The notes under the pieces are model-generated. The model searched no databases and was not told the DNA's origin. It was given only the letters and a program-made list of their open reading frames with translations. A program made the translations under genes and the position numbers. Shown here one piece after another: positions 42,037-52,478 of a stretch of 64,000 nt of DNA. The stretch's first letter is position 1; the number at the start of each line of letters is the position of its first letter. This stretch comes from Candidatus Thioglobus autotrophicus (GTDB lineage: Bacteria > Pseudomonadota > Gammaproteobacteria > PS1 > Pseudothioglobaceae), in the NCBI RefSeq assembly GCF_001293165.1, contig NZ_CP010552.1, positions 620,001 to 684,000 on the forward strand, read 5' to 3'.

Positions 42037-45000
42037 ATGAAAACCCCATTATTACACTTGCCAAAAGCTCACGGTCTTTACTCACCTAACAATGAAAAGG
42101 AGAACTGTGGCGTTGGCTTTATTGCCCATGTTAAGGGTCAGCCTTCACACCAGATTACGCTAGATGCACTAGAAATGCTCAGCAGAATGGATCACCGTGG
42201 TGGTTGTGGTTGTGAAGCAAATACAGGCGATGGCGCGGGTATCTTAACTAACATCCCACATGATTTCTTTACGGCCGAAATCCAAACTTTATTTGGCCAG
42301 ACTGTTGCACAAGGTGACTATGGCGTGGGTAACATATTTTTGCCACAAGATAGCACACAACGCGCTCATTGCATGAGCCTAATGGAAGCTGCTATTAGCA
42401 ATGAAGGACAAGTATTTATTGGCTGGAGAGATGTACCTGTTGATACTCAAAAGGCTGATGTTGGCGATATTGCTCGAGAGTCTCAACCGATTATTAAACA
42501 ATTGATTATTGGTAAAGCCAAAGGTATCGATACCAAAGCCTTTGAGCGTGCTTTATTTATTATTAGAAAACAAACATCGCATACCATTCGTACTGACGAG
42601 ACACTGACTGAAGCCATGCTGTTTTATGTATGTAGCTTATCAACTAGTATTATTATCTATAAAGGTATGTTAATGGGTTCGCAGGTTCTGGATTTTTATT
42701 CAGATTTATCGAATCCTGAATATTCAACTTATCTGGCCATGGTGCATTCAAGATTCTCAACCAATACTTTCCCATCGTGGGATCGCGCACAACCGTGTCG
42801 CTACATGTCTCATAATGGTGAAATCAACACACGCCAAGGAAATTTCAACTGGATGCGTGCTCGTGAAGGCACACTTGAGAGTGAATTTTTTGCAGATAAT
42901 TTAGAAAAAACACTACCTGTTATTGAAACAGAAGTGTCTGATTCGGGTAGTTTTGATAACGTCTTAGAATTTTTAATGATGAATGGGCGCACTTTGCAAG
43001 AAGCGGTGCTAATGATGGTGCCTGAAGCTTGGCAAAATGACGCTAACATGAGTGATGAAAAGAAGGCGTTTTACGAATATTTCTCCAACGTTATGGAGCC
43101 GTGGGATGGTCCTGCTTCAATCGCCTTTACTGATGGTCATCAAATTGGTGCGGTATTGGATCGTAATGGCCTGCGCCCTTCACGCTACTACCTAACCCAT
43201 GATGATCGTGTCATTATGGCATCAGAAGTGGGCGTGGTTGATGTAGCAACAGACAATGTCAAAACCAAAGGCAGATTGCGCCCGGGTAAAATGTTCTTGG
43301 TTGATTTTGACAAAGGTGTGCTGATTGATGATGAAGCCATTAAGGCCGACTTTGCTGCTAAAAACCCCTACCGAGAATGGCTCAACGCTCAACAAATTCA
43401 CTTGTCAGACTTAGGCTGTGAAAAAGAGGCTCATGGATTTCATCCCGATTCTTTAATTCACCGTCTACAAGCATTTGGCTATAGCACTGAAACCTTGCAA
43501 TTTATGCTATTGCCACTGGTCAATGAACTGCGCGATCCAGTTGGCTCCATGGGTAACGACTCAGCGCTTGCTTGCTTATCTGACCAGTCACGTATTATCT
43601 ATGATTACTTTAAGCAATTATTTGCTCAAGTAACTAACCCAGCTATTGATTCCATTCGTGAAGAGGTTGTAATGTCACTGCGCTGCTCCATTGGACCTGA
43701 AGGCAATCTTTTAGCCAACAATCCAAAAAATGCGCACCGTTTAGTGGTAGACCACCCCATCCTTACCAATGAAGAAACAGCAGCACTTAGACATTGCAAT
43801 CATTTAGGTTGGACCAGTAAAACTATTGATATTACTTACGATATTAACAGTGGCAAGAAAATCTCCACATTGCTTGATGAGATCTGTGCCAAAGGCTCGA
43901 AAGCTATTAAAGACGGACATAGTTTAATTATCCTATCAGATCGCAATATTGGCAGTAATCGCGTCGCCATTTCGAGTCTTTTAGCCTCTTCAGCGCTTCA
44001 TCGTCATCTAGTCTCTAGCTCTGAGCGTACTCAAGTAGGAATCATTGTAGAAACGGGCGAAGCTCGTGAAGTGCATCATTTTTGTCTAATGACTGGTTTT
44101 GGTGCAGATGCAATCAATCCATATCTAGCTTTTGAAGCGCTTTGGCAAGCACGTCGTGACAACATGATCGATGCTGATAGTGACGACGCTATCATTGCCT
44201 CATATCGCAAAGGTGTTGCCAAAGGCATGCTAAAAGTCATGGCTAAAATGGGTATCTCTACTTTAGAGTCTTACAAAGGGGCGCAAATTTTTGAAGCAGT
44301 GGGTTTGGCACCTGAAATCATGGATAAGTGTTTCTTTGAAACCGCATCACGTATCGATGGTGTCGGTTTTGACATTCTGCAAGCAGAGGGTGAAAAACGC
44401 CATCAGCACGCTTATAAAGCTATTTCTTTGGATAACAAAGGCCAATATCACTGGCGTAGTGGCGGTGAACAACATATGTGGGATCCAAAAACCATCTCTA
44501 ATTTACAGCTAGCTGCTCGAAATAATGACGAGTCAGCTTATTGGGCTTTTGCCAAACACGCCAATGAAGAAGGTACGCGCAATTCAACTCTGCGTGGACT
44601 CATGTCATTTAAGCAAGGAAAATCAATTTCTATTGATGAGGTTGAGCCTGCTCAAGAAATTGTCAAACGCTTTGCCACAGGAGCGATGAGCTTTGGCTCA
44701 ATTTCTGCTGAATCTCATGAATCGCTTGCGATTGCCATGAATCGCTTAGGGGGTAAATCCAATACTGGTGAGGGTGGTGAAGACGCAAAACGTTGGACGC
44801 CTGATGCCAATGGTGATTCGCGCCGTAGCGCCATCAAACAAGTTGCTTCAGGGCGTTTTGGTGTCACCATTGATTATCTAAATAATGCAGACGAAATCCA
44901 AATTAAAGTCTCGCAAGGTGCTAAACCTGGTGAGGGTGGTGAGCTACCTGGATCAAAAGTAGACGAAGGTATTGCTGCTATTCGTCACTCAACACCAGGT

Positions 45001-46539
45001 GTGGGTTTAATCTCCCCGCCACCGCATCACGATATTTACTCTATTGAAGATCTATCGCAATTAATCTTTGATCTTAAACGTTCTAATCCAGAGGCGCGTA
45101 TTAGTGTGAAGCTGGTGGCAGAAGTGGGCGTAGGTACGATTGCAGCTGGCGTGACTAAAGCAAAATCTGACCACATTGTGATTGCTGGCCATGATGGCGG
45201 TACTGGTGCATCACCGCTAACGAGTATTAAGCATGCGGGCTTGCCATGGGAATTAGGCCTAGCAGAAACTCACCAAACTCTAGTCATGAATGATCTTCGC
45301 TCGCGCGTGGTGATTCAAACAGACGGCCAACTGAAAACAGGTCGTGACGTAGCCATCGGTGTATTATTGGGCGCAGAAGAGTTTGGCTTTTCAACCGCGC
45401 CACTGATTACTATGGGTTGTATTATGATGCGTAAATGCCATCTTAATACTTGTCCAGTAGGCATTGCAACACAAGACAAAGCATTGCGCAAGAAATTTAC
45501 TGGCAAGCCAGAACATGTTGTGAACTACCTCTTTATGGTGGCACAAGAGCTACGCCTTATTATGGCTGATCTTGGCTTTAAAACCGTCAATGAGATGATT
45601 GGTCGCGTAGATATGTTGGAGATGAATCAAGCAATCGAGCACTGGAAACAAGGCACGATTAATTTAGATGCCTTATTAACGCCGGCACAAAAGCCGCATG
45701 CGAATACCAGTACCTACCAAACTGAAGTTCAAGATCACCAATTAGAACTACATCTTGATAACACACTATTTGAACAATCTAAAGCAGTGATTGATGGTAC
45801 TAAGGCCGTGAAAATTACCAGCAAAATTACCAACGTCGATCGTGCTGTTGGCGCTATGTTATCGTCACGCTTAGTAAAAGCTCGTGGTGGAAACACACTA
45901 GCAGATGACAGCGTACAGGTTAAGTTTACTGGCTCTGCTGGTCAATCACTTGGTGCATTCACTGCTAAAGGTATCACGCTTGAAGTAGAGGGTGATGCCA
46001 ATGATTATGTCGGTAAAGGCTTGTCAGGCGGTAAAGTTATTGTTTATCCTCCTAAAAATTCAACCTTTAACGCTGAAGATGAAATCATTGCCGGTAATGT
46101 ATGTGGCTACGGCGCAACAGGCGGTGAAATCTACTTATCAGGCTGTGTATCAGAACGTTTCTGTGTGCGTAACTCAGGTGTAACAGCCGTGGTTGAAGGT
46201 ATTGGTGATCATGGTTGTGAATATATGACTGGTGGGCGTGTGGCTATTTTAGGAGAAGTTGGTCGTAATTTTGGTGCAGGTATGAGTGGCGGTATTGCTT
46301 ATGTTTACAATCCACACGATACTTTCAAAGATATGGTCAACCCGATCATGATCGACCTAGATTCAATGGATGCTGAAGCTCAAACCGAGCTAAAAAGCTT
46401 TATCTCTAATCATGCTCAATACACGGGCTCAAAAGTAGCCCAACGTATTCTTGATCATTGGGATGAGGAGATTCAGCATTTCATTAAAGTTATGCCTAAG
46501 GACTACAAACGAGTGCTGGCTGAAAATGCTGAGAAATAG
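42037..46539 (+). CDS. gltB: Glutamate synthase large subunit
   Basis: The 1,500-residue protein has a short propeptide (residues 1-23) before the glutaminase nucleophile C24 (CGVGFIAH). The class II amidotransferase domain runs to ~residue 410, a central domain follows, and the FMN-binding synthase barrel (~840-1190) contains GEGGED, PGEGGELPG and AGHDGGTGASPL. The 3Fe-4S cysteines are in CIMMRKCHLNTCPVG. The C-terminal beta-helix GXGXG domain ends the protein. It makes glutamate from glutamine and 2-oxoglutarate. No gltD small subunit lies next to it here. Confidence 0.97.
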   Translation: MKTPLLHLPKAHGLYSPNNEKENCGVGFIAHVKGQPSHQITLDALEMLSRMDHRGGCGCEANTGDGAGILTNIPHDFFTAEIQTLFGQTVAQGDYGVGNIFLPQDSTQRAHCMSLMEAAISNEGQVFIGWRDVPVDTQKADVGDIARESQPIIKQLIIGKAKGIDTKAFERALFIIRKQTSHTIRTDETLTEAMLFYVCSLSTSIIIYKGMLMGSQVLDFYSDLSNPEYSTYLAMVHSRFSTNTFPSWDRAQPCRYMSHNGEINTRQGNFNWMRAREGTLESEFFADNLEKTLPVIETEVSDSGSFDNVLEFLMMNGRTLQEAVLMMVPEAWQNDANMSDEKKAFYEYFSNVMEPWDGPASIAFTDGHQIGAVLDRNGLRPSRYYLTHDDRVIMASEVGVVDVATDNVKTKGRLRPGKMFLVDFDKGVLIDDEAIKADFAAKNPYREWLNAQQIHLSDLGCEKEAHGFHPDSLIHRLQAFGYSTETLQFMLLPLVNELRDPVGSMGNDSALACLSDQSRIIYDYFKQLFAQVTNPAIDSIREEVVMSLRCSIGPEGNLLANNPKNAHRLVVDHPILTNEETAALRHCNHLGWTSKTIDITYDINSGKKISTLLDEICAKGSKAIKDGHSLIILSDRNIGSNRVAISSLLASSALHRHLVSSSERTQVGIIVETGEAREVHHFCLMTGFGADAINPYLAFEALWQARRDNMIDADSDDAIIASYRKGVAKGMLKVMAKMGISTLESYKGAQIFEAVGLAPEIMDKCFFETASRIDGVGFDILQAEGEKRHQHAYKAISLDNKGQYHWRSGGEQHMWDPKTISNLQLAARNNDESAYWAFAKHANEEGTRNSTLRGLMSFKQGKSISIDEVEPAQEIVKRFATGAMSFGSISAESHESLAIAMNRLGGKSNTGEGGEDAKRWTPDANGDSRRSAIKQVASGRFGVTIDYLNNADEIQIKVSQGAKPGEGGELPGSKVDEGIAAIRHSTPGVGLISPPPHHDIYSIEDLSQLIFDLKRSNPEARISVKLVAEVGVGTIAAGVTKAKSDHIVIAGHDGGTGASPLTSIKHAGLPWELGLAETHQTLVMNDLRSRVVIQTDGQLKTGRDVAIGVLLGAEEFGFSTAPLITMGCIMMRKCHLNTCPVGIATQDKALRKKFTGKPEHVVNYLFMVAQELRLIMADLGFKTVNEMIGRVDMLEMNQAIEHWKQGTINLDALLTPAQKPHANTSTYQTEVQDHQLELHLDNTLFEQSKAVIDGTKAVKITSKITNVDRAVGAMLSSRLVKARGGNTLADDSVQVKFTGSAGQSLGAFTAKGITLEVEGDANDYVGKGLSGGKVIVYPPKNSTFNAEDEIIAGNVCGYGATGGEIYLSGCVSERFCVRNSGVTAVVEGIGDHGCEYMTGGRVAILGEVGRNFGAGMSGGIAYVYNPHDTFKDMVNPIMIDLDSMDAEAQTELKSFISNHAQYTGSKVAQRILDHWDEEIQHFIKVMPKDYKRVLAENAEK

Positions 46540-46549
46540 CTAAAACAAA

Positions 46550-46580
46550 AAAGGGCTACTAGATAAGTAGCCCTTTTTTA
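46550..46580 (+). terminator. Intrinsic terminator after gltB
   Basis: AAAGGGCTACT (46550-46560), loop AGATA and AGTAGCCCTTT (46566-46576) form an 11-bp perfect stem followed by a T-run, 10 bp after the gltB stop. The A-run on its left could also serve the converging small gene. Confidence 0.93.
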
Positions 46581-46595
46581 TTGTTAAAATTTTTA

Positions 46596-46781
46596 CTAAA
46601 TCGGTATCGTGTCAATCACATCAGCCGCTTCATCAATAGCCTCGTCAATACTCTCACCCACCACTGGGATAATAGAAATCACCGCGCCACCGACGCGCAT
46701 AGGCACAGTAACGACTTTGGTTAGTACGCAGCTTGATAGCATCAGAGCTGATAACAATAAAGCGAATGTTTTAAATAGCAT
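46596..46781 (-). CDS. Small lipoprotein
   Basis: The 61-residue protein has a lipoprotein signal: hydrophobic stretch then lipobox LSSC with C18 as the lipidated residue. After it come TKVVTVPMRVGGAVISIIPVVG and an Asp/Glu-rich ESIDEAIDEAADVID tail. The arrangement resembles a family of very small proteobacterial lipoproteins of unknown role (DUF6726-like, from memory). Its ATG overlaps the folA stop (TAATG), so it is coupled to folA. Confidence 0.75.
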   Translation of the reverse strand: MLFKTFALLLSALMLSSCVLTKVVTVPMRVGGAVISIIPVVGESIDEAIDEAADVIDTIPI

Positions 46782-47266
46782 TACTTTCTATCCAGAATTG
46801 TAAAATGATAAGTATGCTGATTTTTTTCATCTGGCTGATGCGACTCTCTAAAACTTTCCACAAAATTACTACGATCAAACTTAGGGAAATAGGCGTCGCC
46901 CTGATAAGAGCCTGCGATTTGAGTAATATACAAACGATCAACACTCGGCAACATCTGCTCATAAAAAGAAGCGCCGCCCATAATCATCACTTCCTCATCA
47001 CCTTTGGCCAGATCAAGTGCGCGCTCAATACTATCTACCACTTCACACCCCTCAGCACTAAAACCAGCATTGCGACTAACAATGACATTGCGACGATTAG
47101 GCAAGGCAAAGCCAATGGATTCATAAGTTTTACGCCCCATAAGTACGGTTTTACCGGTGGTGGTTTTTTTAAAATAACCTAAATCAGCTGGCAAATGCCA
47201 GGGCAAGGCATTATCCTTACCAATCAACTGATTATCATCCATTGCCACAATAATTGATAAGCGCAT
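46781..47266 (-). CDS. folA: Dihydrofolate reductase
   Basis: FolA reduces dihydrofolate to tetrahydrofolate with NADPH. The 161-residue protein begins MRLSIIVAMDDNQLIGKDN, then ALPWHLPADLGYFKKTT carrying the catalytic Asp, and VLMGRKTYESIG. EEVMIMGGASFYEQMLP is the NADPH-site Gly motif. Length is standard. It diverges from the maf gene. Confidence 0.96.
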   Translation of the reverse strand: MRLSIIVAMDDNQLIGKDNALPWHLPADLGYFKKTTTGKTVLMGRKTYESIGFALPNRRNVIVSRNAGFSAEGCEVVDSIERALDLAKGDEEVMIMGGASFYEQMLPSVDRLYITQIAGSYQGDAYFPKFDRSNFVESFRESHQPDEKNQHTYHFTILDRK

Positions 47267-47322
47267 GAAAAAGCCTTAAATAACGTAAAATAACCTCTAT
47301 TTTACAAACACCGGAAACACTC

Positions 47323-47925
47323 GTGGCATTAATTCTCGCTTCATCTTCTCCTTTTCGTCAAACACTACTTAATAAGCTAGGTCTTGAATTTTCAGTCGTG
47401 TCTCCCAATGTAGATGAATCCAGAAAACCAGAGGAGACACCAGAGCAATTAGTTTATCGATTGGCACAGGACAAGGCTCGCGAAGTGGCTAAATCTCATG
47501 ACGGGCTCATTATTGCCTCTGATCAAGTGGCCACGTTGCCCGGTGCCTTGGCGACAGATGAGAAAATACTGGGTAAGCCCCATACCCATGAAAATGCCAT
47601 TAAACAGTTAAGTTCTTGTTCTGGTAATATCGTGACTTTTAGAACTAGTTTATGTCTTTTAAATACAAATAGCGGAAATATACAAACCCTTGTTGAAAAC
47701 TTTAAAGTTGTTTTTAAAGATTTAAGCAGTGCACAAATCGACAATTATCTTAAAAAAGAACAGCCTTATAATTGTGCGGGCAGCTTCAAATCAGAGGGCT
47801 TGGGTATTGGTTTGTTTAGTCGTCTAGAGGGCAACGATCCCAATACTTTAATTGGTCTGCCGCTCATTCAGCTCATTAAATTCTTGGAAAATGAAGGCAT
47901 CGATATTCTTAGCTCAAAAGCCTAG
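47323..47925 (+). CDS. yceF: Maf-type nucleotide pyrophosphatase (YceF-like)
   Basis: Maf proteins hydrolyse modified or non-canonical nucleoside triphosphates. The 200-residue protein has LILASSSPFRQTLL at its start, the DESRKPEETPEQLVYRLA segment and ASDQVATLPG. The Gln in SDQV and YNCAGSFKSEGLG point to the YceF subgroup (7-methyl-GTP pyrophosphatase in E. coli). The start is GTG at 47323. mfd begins five bases after its stop. Confidence 0.88.
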   Translation: MALILASSSPFRQTLLNKLGLEFSVVSPNVDESRKPEETPEQLVYRLAQDKAREVAKSHDGLIIASDQVATLPGALATDEKILGKPHTHENAIKQLSSCSGNIVTFRTSLCLLNTNSGNIQTLVENFKVVFKDLSSAQIDNYLKKEQPYNCAGSFKSEGLGIGLFSRLEGNDPNTLIGLPLIQLIKFLENEGIDILSSKA

Positions 47926-47930
47926 CATCA

Positions 47931-50900
47931 ATGCCCTACTTATATCCTAATAATGCCAGCCCTTTAAATTCTGGCCTGAAAACCTATTGGGGCTCTTTGT
48001 ATGGCAGTGCCGATGCGCTGGCTTTAATCGAGTATGCTCAGCAACAGTCTCAGGTTGTCTTGCTTATCGCCAATGATATTGCTCACCTTGACACACTATA
48101 CCAATCTCTAAATTTTTACAATGATACGTTGAAGATTCTCAAATTTGATAACTGGGAAGTATTGCCGTATGATCAATTTTCACCACATCCAGATATCACC
48201 TCAAACCGTCTTGCTACTCTATCTAAACTTAGGCAACTAAAACACGGCATTGTGCTCACCACATTGGAGACTCTATTTTCCCATTTGTGTCCAATTGAGT
48301 TTAGTGAAAAGTACAGCTTCGATCTGAAAATAGGTGACAACATAGATCCTGTTTCACTCAGCGAAAAACTGCTAAAAATTGGCTATAACCGTGTCACAAC
48401 TGTGATGGAACATGGTGAATTTAATATTCGTGGCTCATTAATTGACTTGTACCCAATGGGCGCAAGCAAACCTTATCGACTCGATCTATTTGACCAAGAA
48501 GTAGAAACCATACGCACCTTTGACACCTCAACCCAGCGTAGTGAATCACAGGTGGACGCAATTGCACTATTGCCAGCAAGAGAATTTGCCACGGATGAAT
48601 CAAGTATTGAATTATTCAAGCACAACTACAATCAAGCTTTTAGTAAACAAGGCTTTATCTATACCGAAATTAGCGAAGGTCGACTGCCTGGCGGAATTGA
48701 GTTTTATTTACCGCTATTTTTTAATGCCACCAATACACTGTTTGACTATCTACCCAGCACGCTCACCATTGCCACCACTGCTGGATTTTCGACATTGGTA
48801 GATCAGACTTTTGCTGATATCCAATCCCGATTTGATCATGCCAAACAAGATTTAGATCGTCCTCCTCTAGCTATTAATCGTGTATTTTTAAGTAAAGAGC
48901 GTCTATTTTCTGCCATCAAGCAACACCCACAACTGATTATCAGCCCTTCAAAACTCGAAGACAAGGCTGGGAATCTGAATTTTTCCTCAAAACTTTTACC
49001 GCCACTACGCATTGACCCGCAGGCTAAAAATCCGCTGGCCAAATTAGCTAGCTTTACAGCACGCTTTAAACAAAAAATACTCATCGTTTGCGAATCTCAA
49101 GGTAGGCAAAGTGTCTTAGAAGAGTTGCTAAAAAATCATCATCTTGAGGCGCACCAAACCCAAGACTGGCAACATTTTTTAGCCAGTGATGAATTACTTA
49201 ATATTACCCATCAAGCACTTTCTCAAGGGTTGTTAAGTCCTGAACTGGCCGTCATTACCGAGGACAATTTATTTGGCCAAGAAGTAGTACAACAACAACG
49301 CAGGCGCCGTGCTAAACATAAAGATTTTGACGAGGCAATTAAAAGTCTAGTCGAGATTAAAACGGGCGACCCAATCGTGCATGAAAACTACGGGGTGGGA
49401 CGTTATTTAGGCTTAAAAACACAAACTTATGACGGTCAATCTCAAGATTTTTTACAACTTGAGTACGCTGGCGGTGCCAAGCTGATGGTGCCCATGACCT
49501 CACTAAATCTTATTTCCCGTTATTCCGGCGCATCGCCAGAAAGCGCACCCTTGCACAAACTCGGCACGCCGCAATGGAGCAAGGCCAAACAAAAAGCCGG
49601 CGAAGCCTTGCACGATGTGGCCGCCGAATTGCTAGAGATTTATGCTAAACGTGAGTCACAAACTGGCTTTGCTTTTCCAGAGCCAAATGATGCTTATTCT
49701 TCTTTTGTATCGAGTTTTGCTTTTGAAGAAACGCCTGACCAACTTAAAACTATGGGCGAGGTTTTGGCAGATATGCGCTCACACAAGCCGATGGATCGTT
49801 TGGTATGTGGCGATGTAGGCTTTGGCAAAACAGAAATTGCCATGCGCGCTGCATTCTTAGCTGTGGAAGCCGGTAAGCAAGTAGCCATTCTTGTGCCCAC
49901 CACATTACTAGCCAATCAACACTATCAATCATTTGTTGATCGATTTAGCGACTACCCAGTAGAAATTGCCGCACTCTCACGCTTTCAAACGCCAAAAGAG
50001 CAAAAACTCATTATTGAAAAGCTCAACACGGGTCAAGTGGATATTGTCATTGGCACCCATAAGATTATCCAAGGCAGTATTAAATACAAAGATCTTGGAC
50101 TGATCATTATCGATGAAGAGCATCGCTTTGGTGTTAAGCAAAAAGAAGCTTTGAAGAAACTTCGTGGACAGAGTGATATCCTCACCATGACGGCCACACC
50201 GATTCCGCGTACTTTAAATATGGCACTTGGTTCACTCAGAGAATTATCCATTATTGCTACGCCGCCTGCCAAGCGTAGTGCTATTCAAACCTTTGTGCAA
50301 GAGTGGCAGGATGATAATATCAAAGAAGCTATCAGCCGTGAGTTGCACCGTGGTGGGCAAATTTTTGTTTTACATAATGATATTGACTCGATTGACAACA
50401 TGGCGCAAAGTTTGTCAGAACTCATGCCAAATGTACACGTTCGAATCGCCCATGGGCAAATGCCAACGCGTGAACTTGAGCACATCATGAGTGATTTTTA
50501 TCATGCGCGTTTCCAAATTTTGGTGTGTACCACCATCATTGAAACCGGTATTGATATCCCTAATGCCAATACCATCATCATTAATAATGCCCAAAATTTT
50601 GGCCTCGCACAATTGCACCAATTGCGCGGGCGTGTGGGACGCTCACATCACAGGGCCTATGCCTACTTGATTATTAAATCGCATCAATCACTCTCTAAAG
50701 ATGCCAAAAAACGCCTTGCTGCCATTGAATCTTTAGAAGAGCTGGGCGCTGGGTTTATGCTTGCTAATCATGATTTGGAGATTCGTGGCGCAGGCGATTT
50801 GCTCGGCGACAATCAATCAGGGAAAATTAGCGAAATTGGTTTTAATCTTTACCACGATTTACTCAAGCGTACGATTGAGGCAATGCGTGCAGGGCGAAAG

Positions 50901-51359
50901 ATTAACCTGGATGATCCGATTAATCATGAAATCCAAATAGACTGTGGATTGCCTTCCATTATTCCTCAGAGTTATCTGGAAGATGTGCATGAACGCTTAG
51001 TTTTATATAAGCGCATCGCCGGTTGTAAGACTAATAACGAACTAAAAGAATTACAAATTGAGATGATTGATCGTTTTGGATTATTGCCAGACTCTACCAA
51101 GCATTTATTTGCCAATACACGACTCAAACTTTTTTGCGAAAAAATCGGAATTGATGAAATTAATCTTTATGATGACAAGGCCATCATCACTTTTGGTACT
51201 AAAAACACCATAGAGCCAATCAAAATCATTCAATTGATCCAAAAACAGCCTAAAAATTACCAACTCAAGGGTCAAAACCAGTTAATTGTGAAAGAAAGCA
51301 TGCCTGAAGATATCAGGCGTATCGAGCTAGTAGAAAATTTGTTAAAAAAGCTAAATTAG
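47931..51359 (+). CDS. mfd: Transcription-repair coupling factor
   Basis: Mfd removes stalled RNA polymerase and recruits UvrA. The 1,142-residue protein has UvrB-like domains (~1-330), the RNA polymerase-interacting CarD-like domain (GDPIVHENYGVGRYLGL), helicase motifs GDVGFGKTE, DEEHRFGVKQKE, TATPIPRTL and QLRGRVGRSHHRAYAYL, and a C-terminal TRCF domain. It converges with the membrane protein gene at 51351, overlapping by 9 bp. Confidence 0.96.
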   Translation: MPYLYPNNASPLNSGLKTYWGSLYGSADALALIEYAQQQSQVVLLIANDIAHLDTLYQSLNFYNDTLKILKFDNWEVLPYDQFSPHPDITSNRLATLSKLRQLKHGIVLTTLETLFSHLCPIEFSEKYSFDLKIGDNIDPVSLSEKLLKIGYNRVTTVMEHGEFNIRGSLIDLYPMGASKPYRLDLFDQEVETIRTFDTSTQRSESQVDAIALLPAREFATDESSIELFKHNYNQAFSKQGFIYTEISEGRLPGGIEFYLPLFFNATNTLFDYLPSTLTIATTAGFSTLVDQTFADIQSRFDHAKQDLDRPPLAINRVFLSKERLFSAIKQHPQLIISPSKLEDKAGNLNFSSKLLPPLRIDPQAKNPLAKLASFTARFKQKILIVCESQGRQSVLEELLKNHHLEAHQTQDWQHFLASDELLNITHQALSQGLLSPELAVITEDNLFGQEVVQQQRRRRAKHKDFDEAIKSLVEIKTGDPIVHENYGVGRYLGLKTQTYDGQSQDFLQLEYAGGAKLMVPMTSLNLISRYSGASPESAPLHKLGTPQWSKAKQKAGEALHDVAAELLEIYAKRESQTGFAFPEPNDAYSSFVSSFAFEETPDQLKTMGEVLADMRSHKPMDRLVCGDVGFGKTEIAMRAAFLAVEAGKQVAILVPTTLLANQHYQSFVDRFSDYPVEIAALSRFQTPKEQKLIIEKLNTGQVDIVIGTHKIIQGSIKYKDLGLIIIDEEHRFGVKQKEALKKLRGQSDILTMTATPIPRTLNMALGSLRELSIIATPPAKRSAIQTFVQEWQDDNIKEAISRELHRGGQIFVLHNDIDSIDNMAQSLSELMPNVHVRIAHGQMPTRELEHIMSDFYHARFQILVCTTIIETGIDIPNANTIIINNAQNFGLAQLHQLRGRVGRSHHRAYAYLIIKSHQSLSKDAKKRLAAIESLEELGAGFMLANHDLEIRGAGDLLGDNQSGKISEIGFNLYHDLLKRTIEAMRAGRKINLDDPINHEIQIDCGLPSIIPQSYLEDVHERLVLYKRIAGCKTNNELKELQIEMIDRFGLLPDSTKHLFANTRLKLFCEKIGIDEINLYDDKAIITFGTKNTIEPIKIIQLIQKQPKNYQLKGQNQLIVKESMPEDIRRIELVENLLKKLN

Positions 51360-51902
51360 CTTGTTTTTTATCAATTGCGGGGTGAAAAATTTAAATATTA
51401 GGTAGATAAATACAATGCCACCCAAGATATCACTCATTAAGTAGGTTTGGATAAATAACGAGGGATCGGGGATAATTTTGCCATTCATTGGATAAACAAA
51501 CACCTTAGCCACTGTTGCTACAAGCGAGGCCAAAATCACCAAAAACATGACATGCGCGTAGTTAATCTTGCCAGAATCAAAGAAATCTGACAAATGAAAA
51601 AATCGCATCATTAAAATTGAGGCAATCGGTGCGACACTATCAATCAGCTTTCCTAAGTAGCTATAGATATGTATTGCTTCCCAAACGCCGCCTTTACTGA
51701 TAAAAGTGGCTAGAAAATAGCCCACCACCACGCCTGGTAAAGATTTAAAACCAAATAACAAAGGCGCAAGTATAGCCGCGCCCATTGGCAGCCAAATATA
51801 ATTACCGATGGAAATATCCACGTGATCAAAAGGCACAATGATTAATCTGGAGATGAGCACCGCCACAAAGGCAATTAGGTTGTAAGTGAGAAATTGCTTC
51901 AT
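51351..51902 (-). CDS. MASE1-like membrane protein, paralog 3
   Basis: The 183-residue protein has about five or six membrane helices and no soluble domain. YIWLPMGAAILAPLLFG then FKSLPGVVVGYFLA resembles the MASE1 sensor-domain motif (W-P-x-G followed by an LPG segment). A later YLMSDILGGIVFIYLI resembles the second MASE1 motif. NYAHVMFLVI has a His conserved in all three paralogs. It overlaps paralog 2 by 4 bp (ATGA). MASE1 is normally fused to signalling enzymes; none is fused here. Function unknown. Confidence 0.75.
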   Translation of the reverse strand: MKQFLTYNLIAFVAVLISRLIIVPFDHVDISIGNYIWLPMGAAILAPLLFGFKSLPGVVVGYFLATFISKGGVWEAIHIYSYLGKLIDSVAPIASILMMRFFHLSDFFDSGKINYAHVMFLVILASLVATVAKVFVYPMNGKIIPDPSLFIQTYLMSDILGGIVFIYLIFKFFTPQLIKNKLI

Positions 51903-52435
51903 TGTTTAATTAAAAATGTTGATATTCTACTTACCACATAAACAAACACCAAACCACCCAGCATATCTCCTATCAGATAAGTTGAGAAAAATATAGCAGG
52001 ATCTGGAGCAATTGGTAACACACTCATATAGATAAAAAATTTAGATAAGGTATTAATGAAAGCGGTGAGGATAATCAGAAAAACAACGTGGTGAAAATTC
52101 AGCTTTTGGCCATCAAAGAATTTTGATAGATTGAATAGTCTCATCATTAACATGGCAACTATTGGCGCCAAAGAGCCAACTACCACATGACCTGTAAACC
52201 CTGGAAAACCTAAGCCAGACCAACTGTCCCAAAAGAAATATCCGAACAAAGTGTTGGCGATTGCTATCCCGGGCAGAACGCCAAAACCAAACAACAGGTA
52301 AGAAAAAATACTCGCACCTATCGGTAAAAATAGCAAATTGCCACTGGCAAAGCTGTCATTCGCCAAACCCTCTACCATTAATAAAGAGGTAAGAGACAAG
52401 GTAAGGGCGACTAGATTGTACTTAAAAATTAACAC
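51899..52435 (-). CDS. MASE1-like membrane protein, paralog 2
   Basis: The 178-residue protein shares the pattern of its neighbours: FLPIGASIFSYLLFGFGVLP, NFHHVVFLII and YLIGDMLGGLVFVYV. It is all membrane, with an estimated five or six helices and a very short C-terminal tail. The start appears to be a GTG (52433-52435). It overlaps paralog 3 and lies 43 bp after paralog 1. Confidence 0.72.
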   Translation of the reverse strand: MLIFKYNLVALTLSLTSLLMVEGLANDSFASGNLLFLPIGASIFSYLLFGFGVLPGIAIANTLFGYFFWDSWSGLGFPGFTGHVVVGSLAPIVAMLMMRLFNLSKFFDGQKLNFHHVVFLIILTAFINTLSKFFIYMSVLPIAPDPAIFFSTYLIGDMLGGLVFVYVVSRISTFLIKQ

Positions 52436-52478
52436 ACATGGAACCTAAGGATAATATGGCTCAAATTATACTAGAAAA

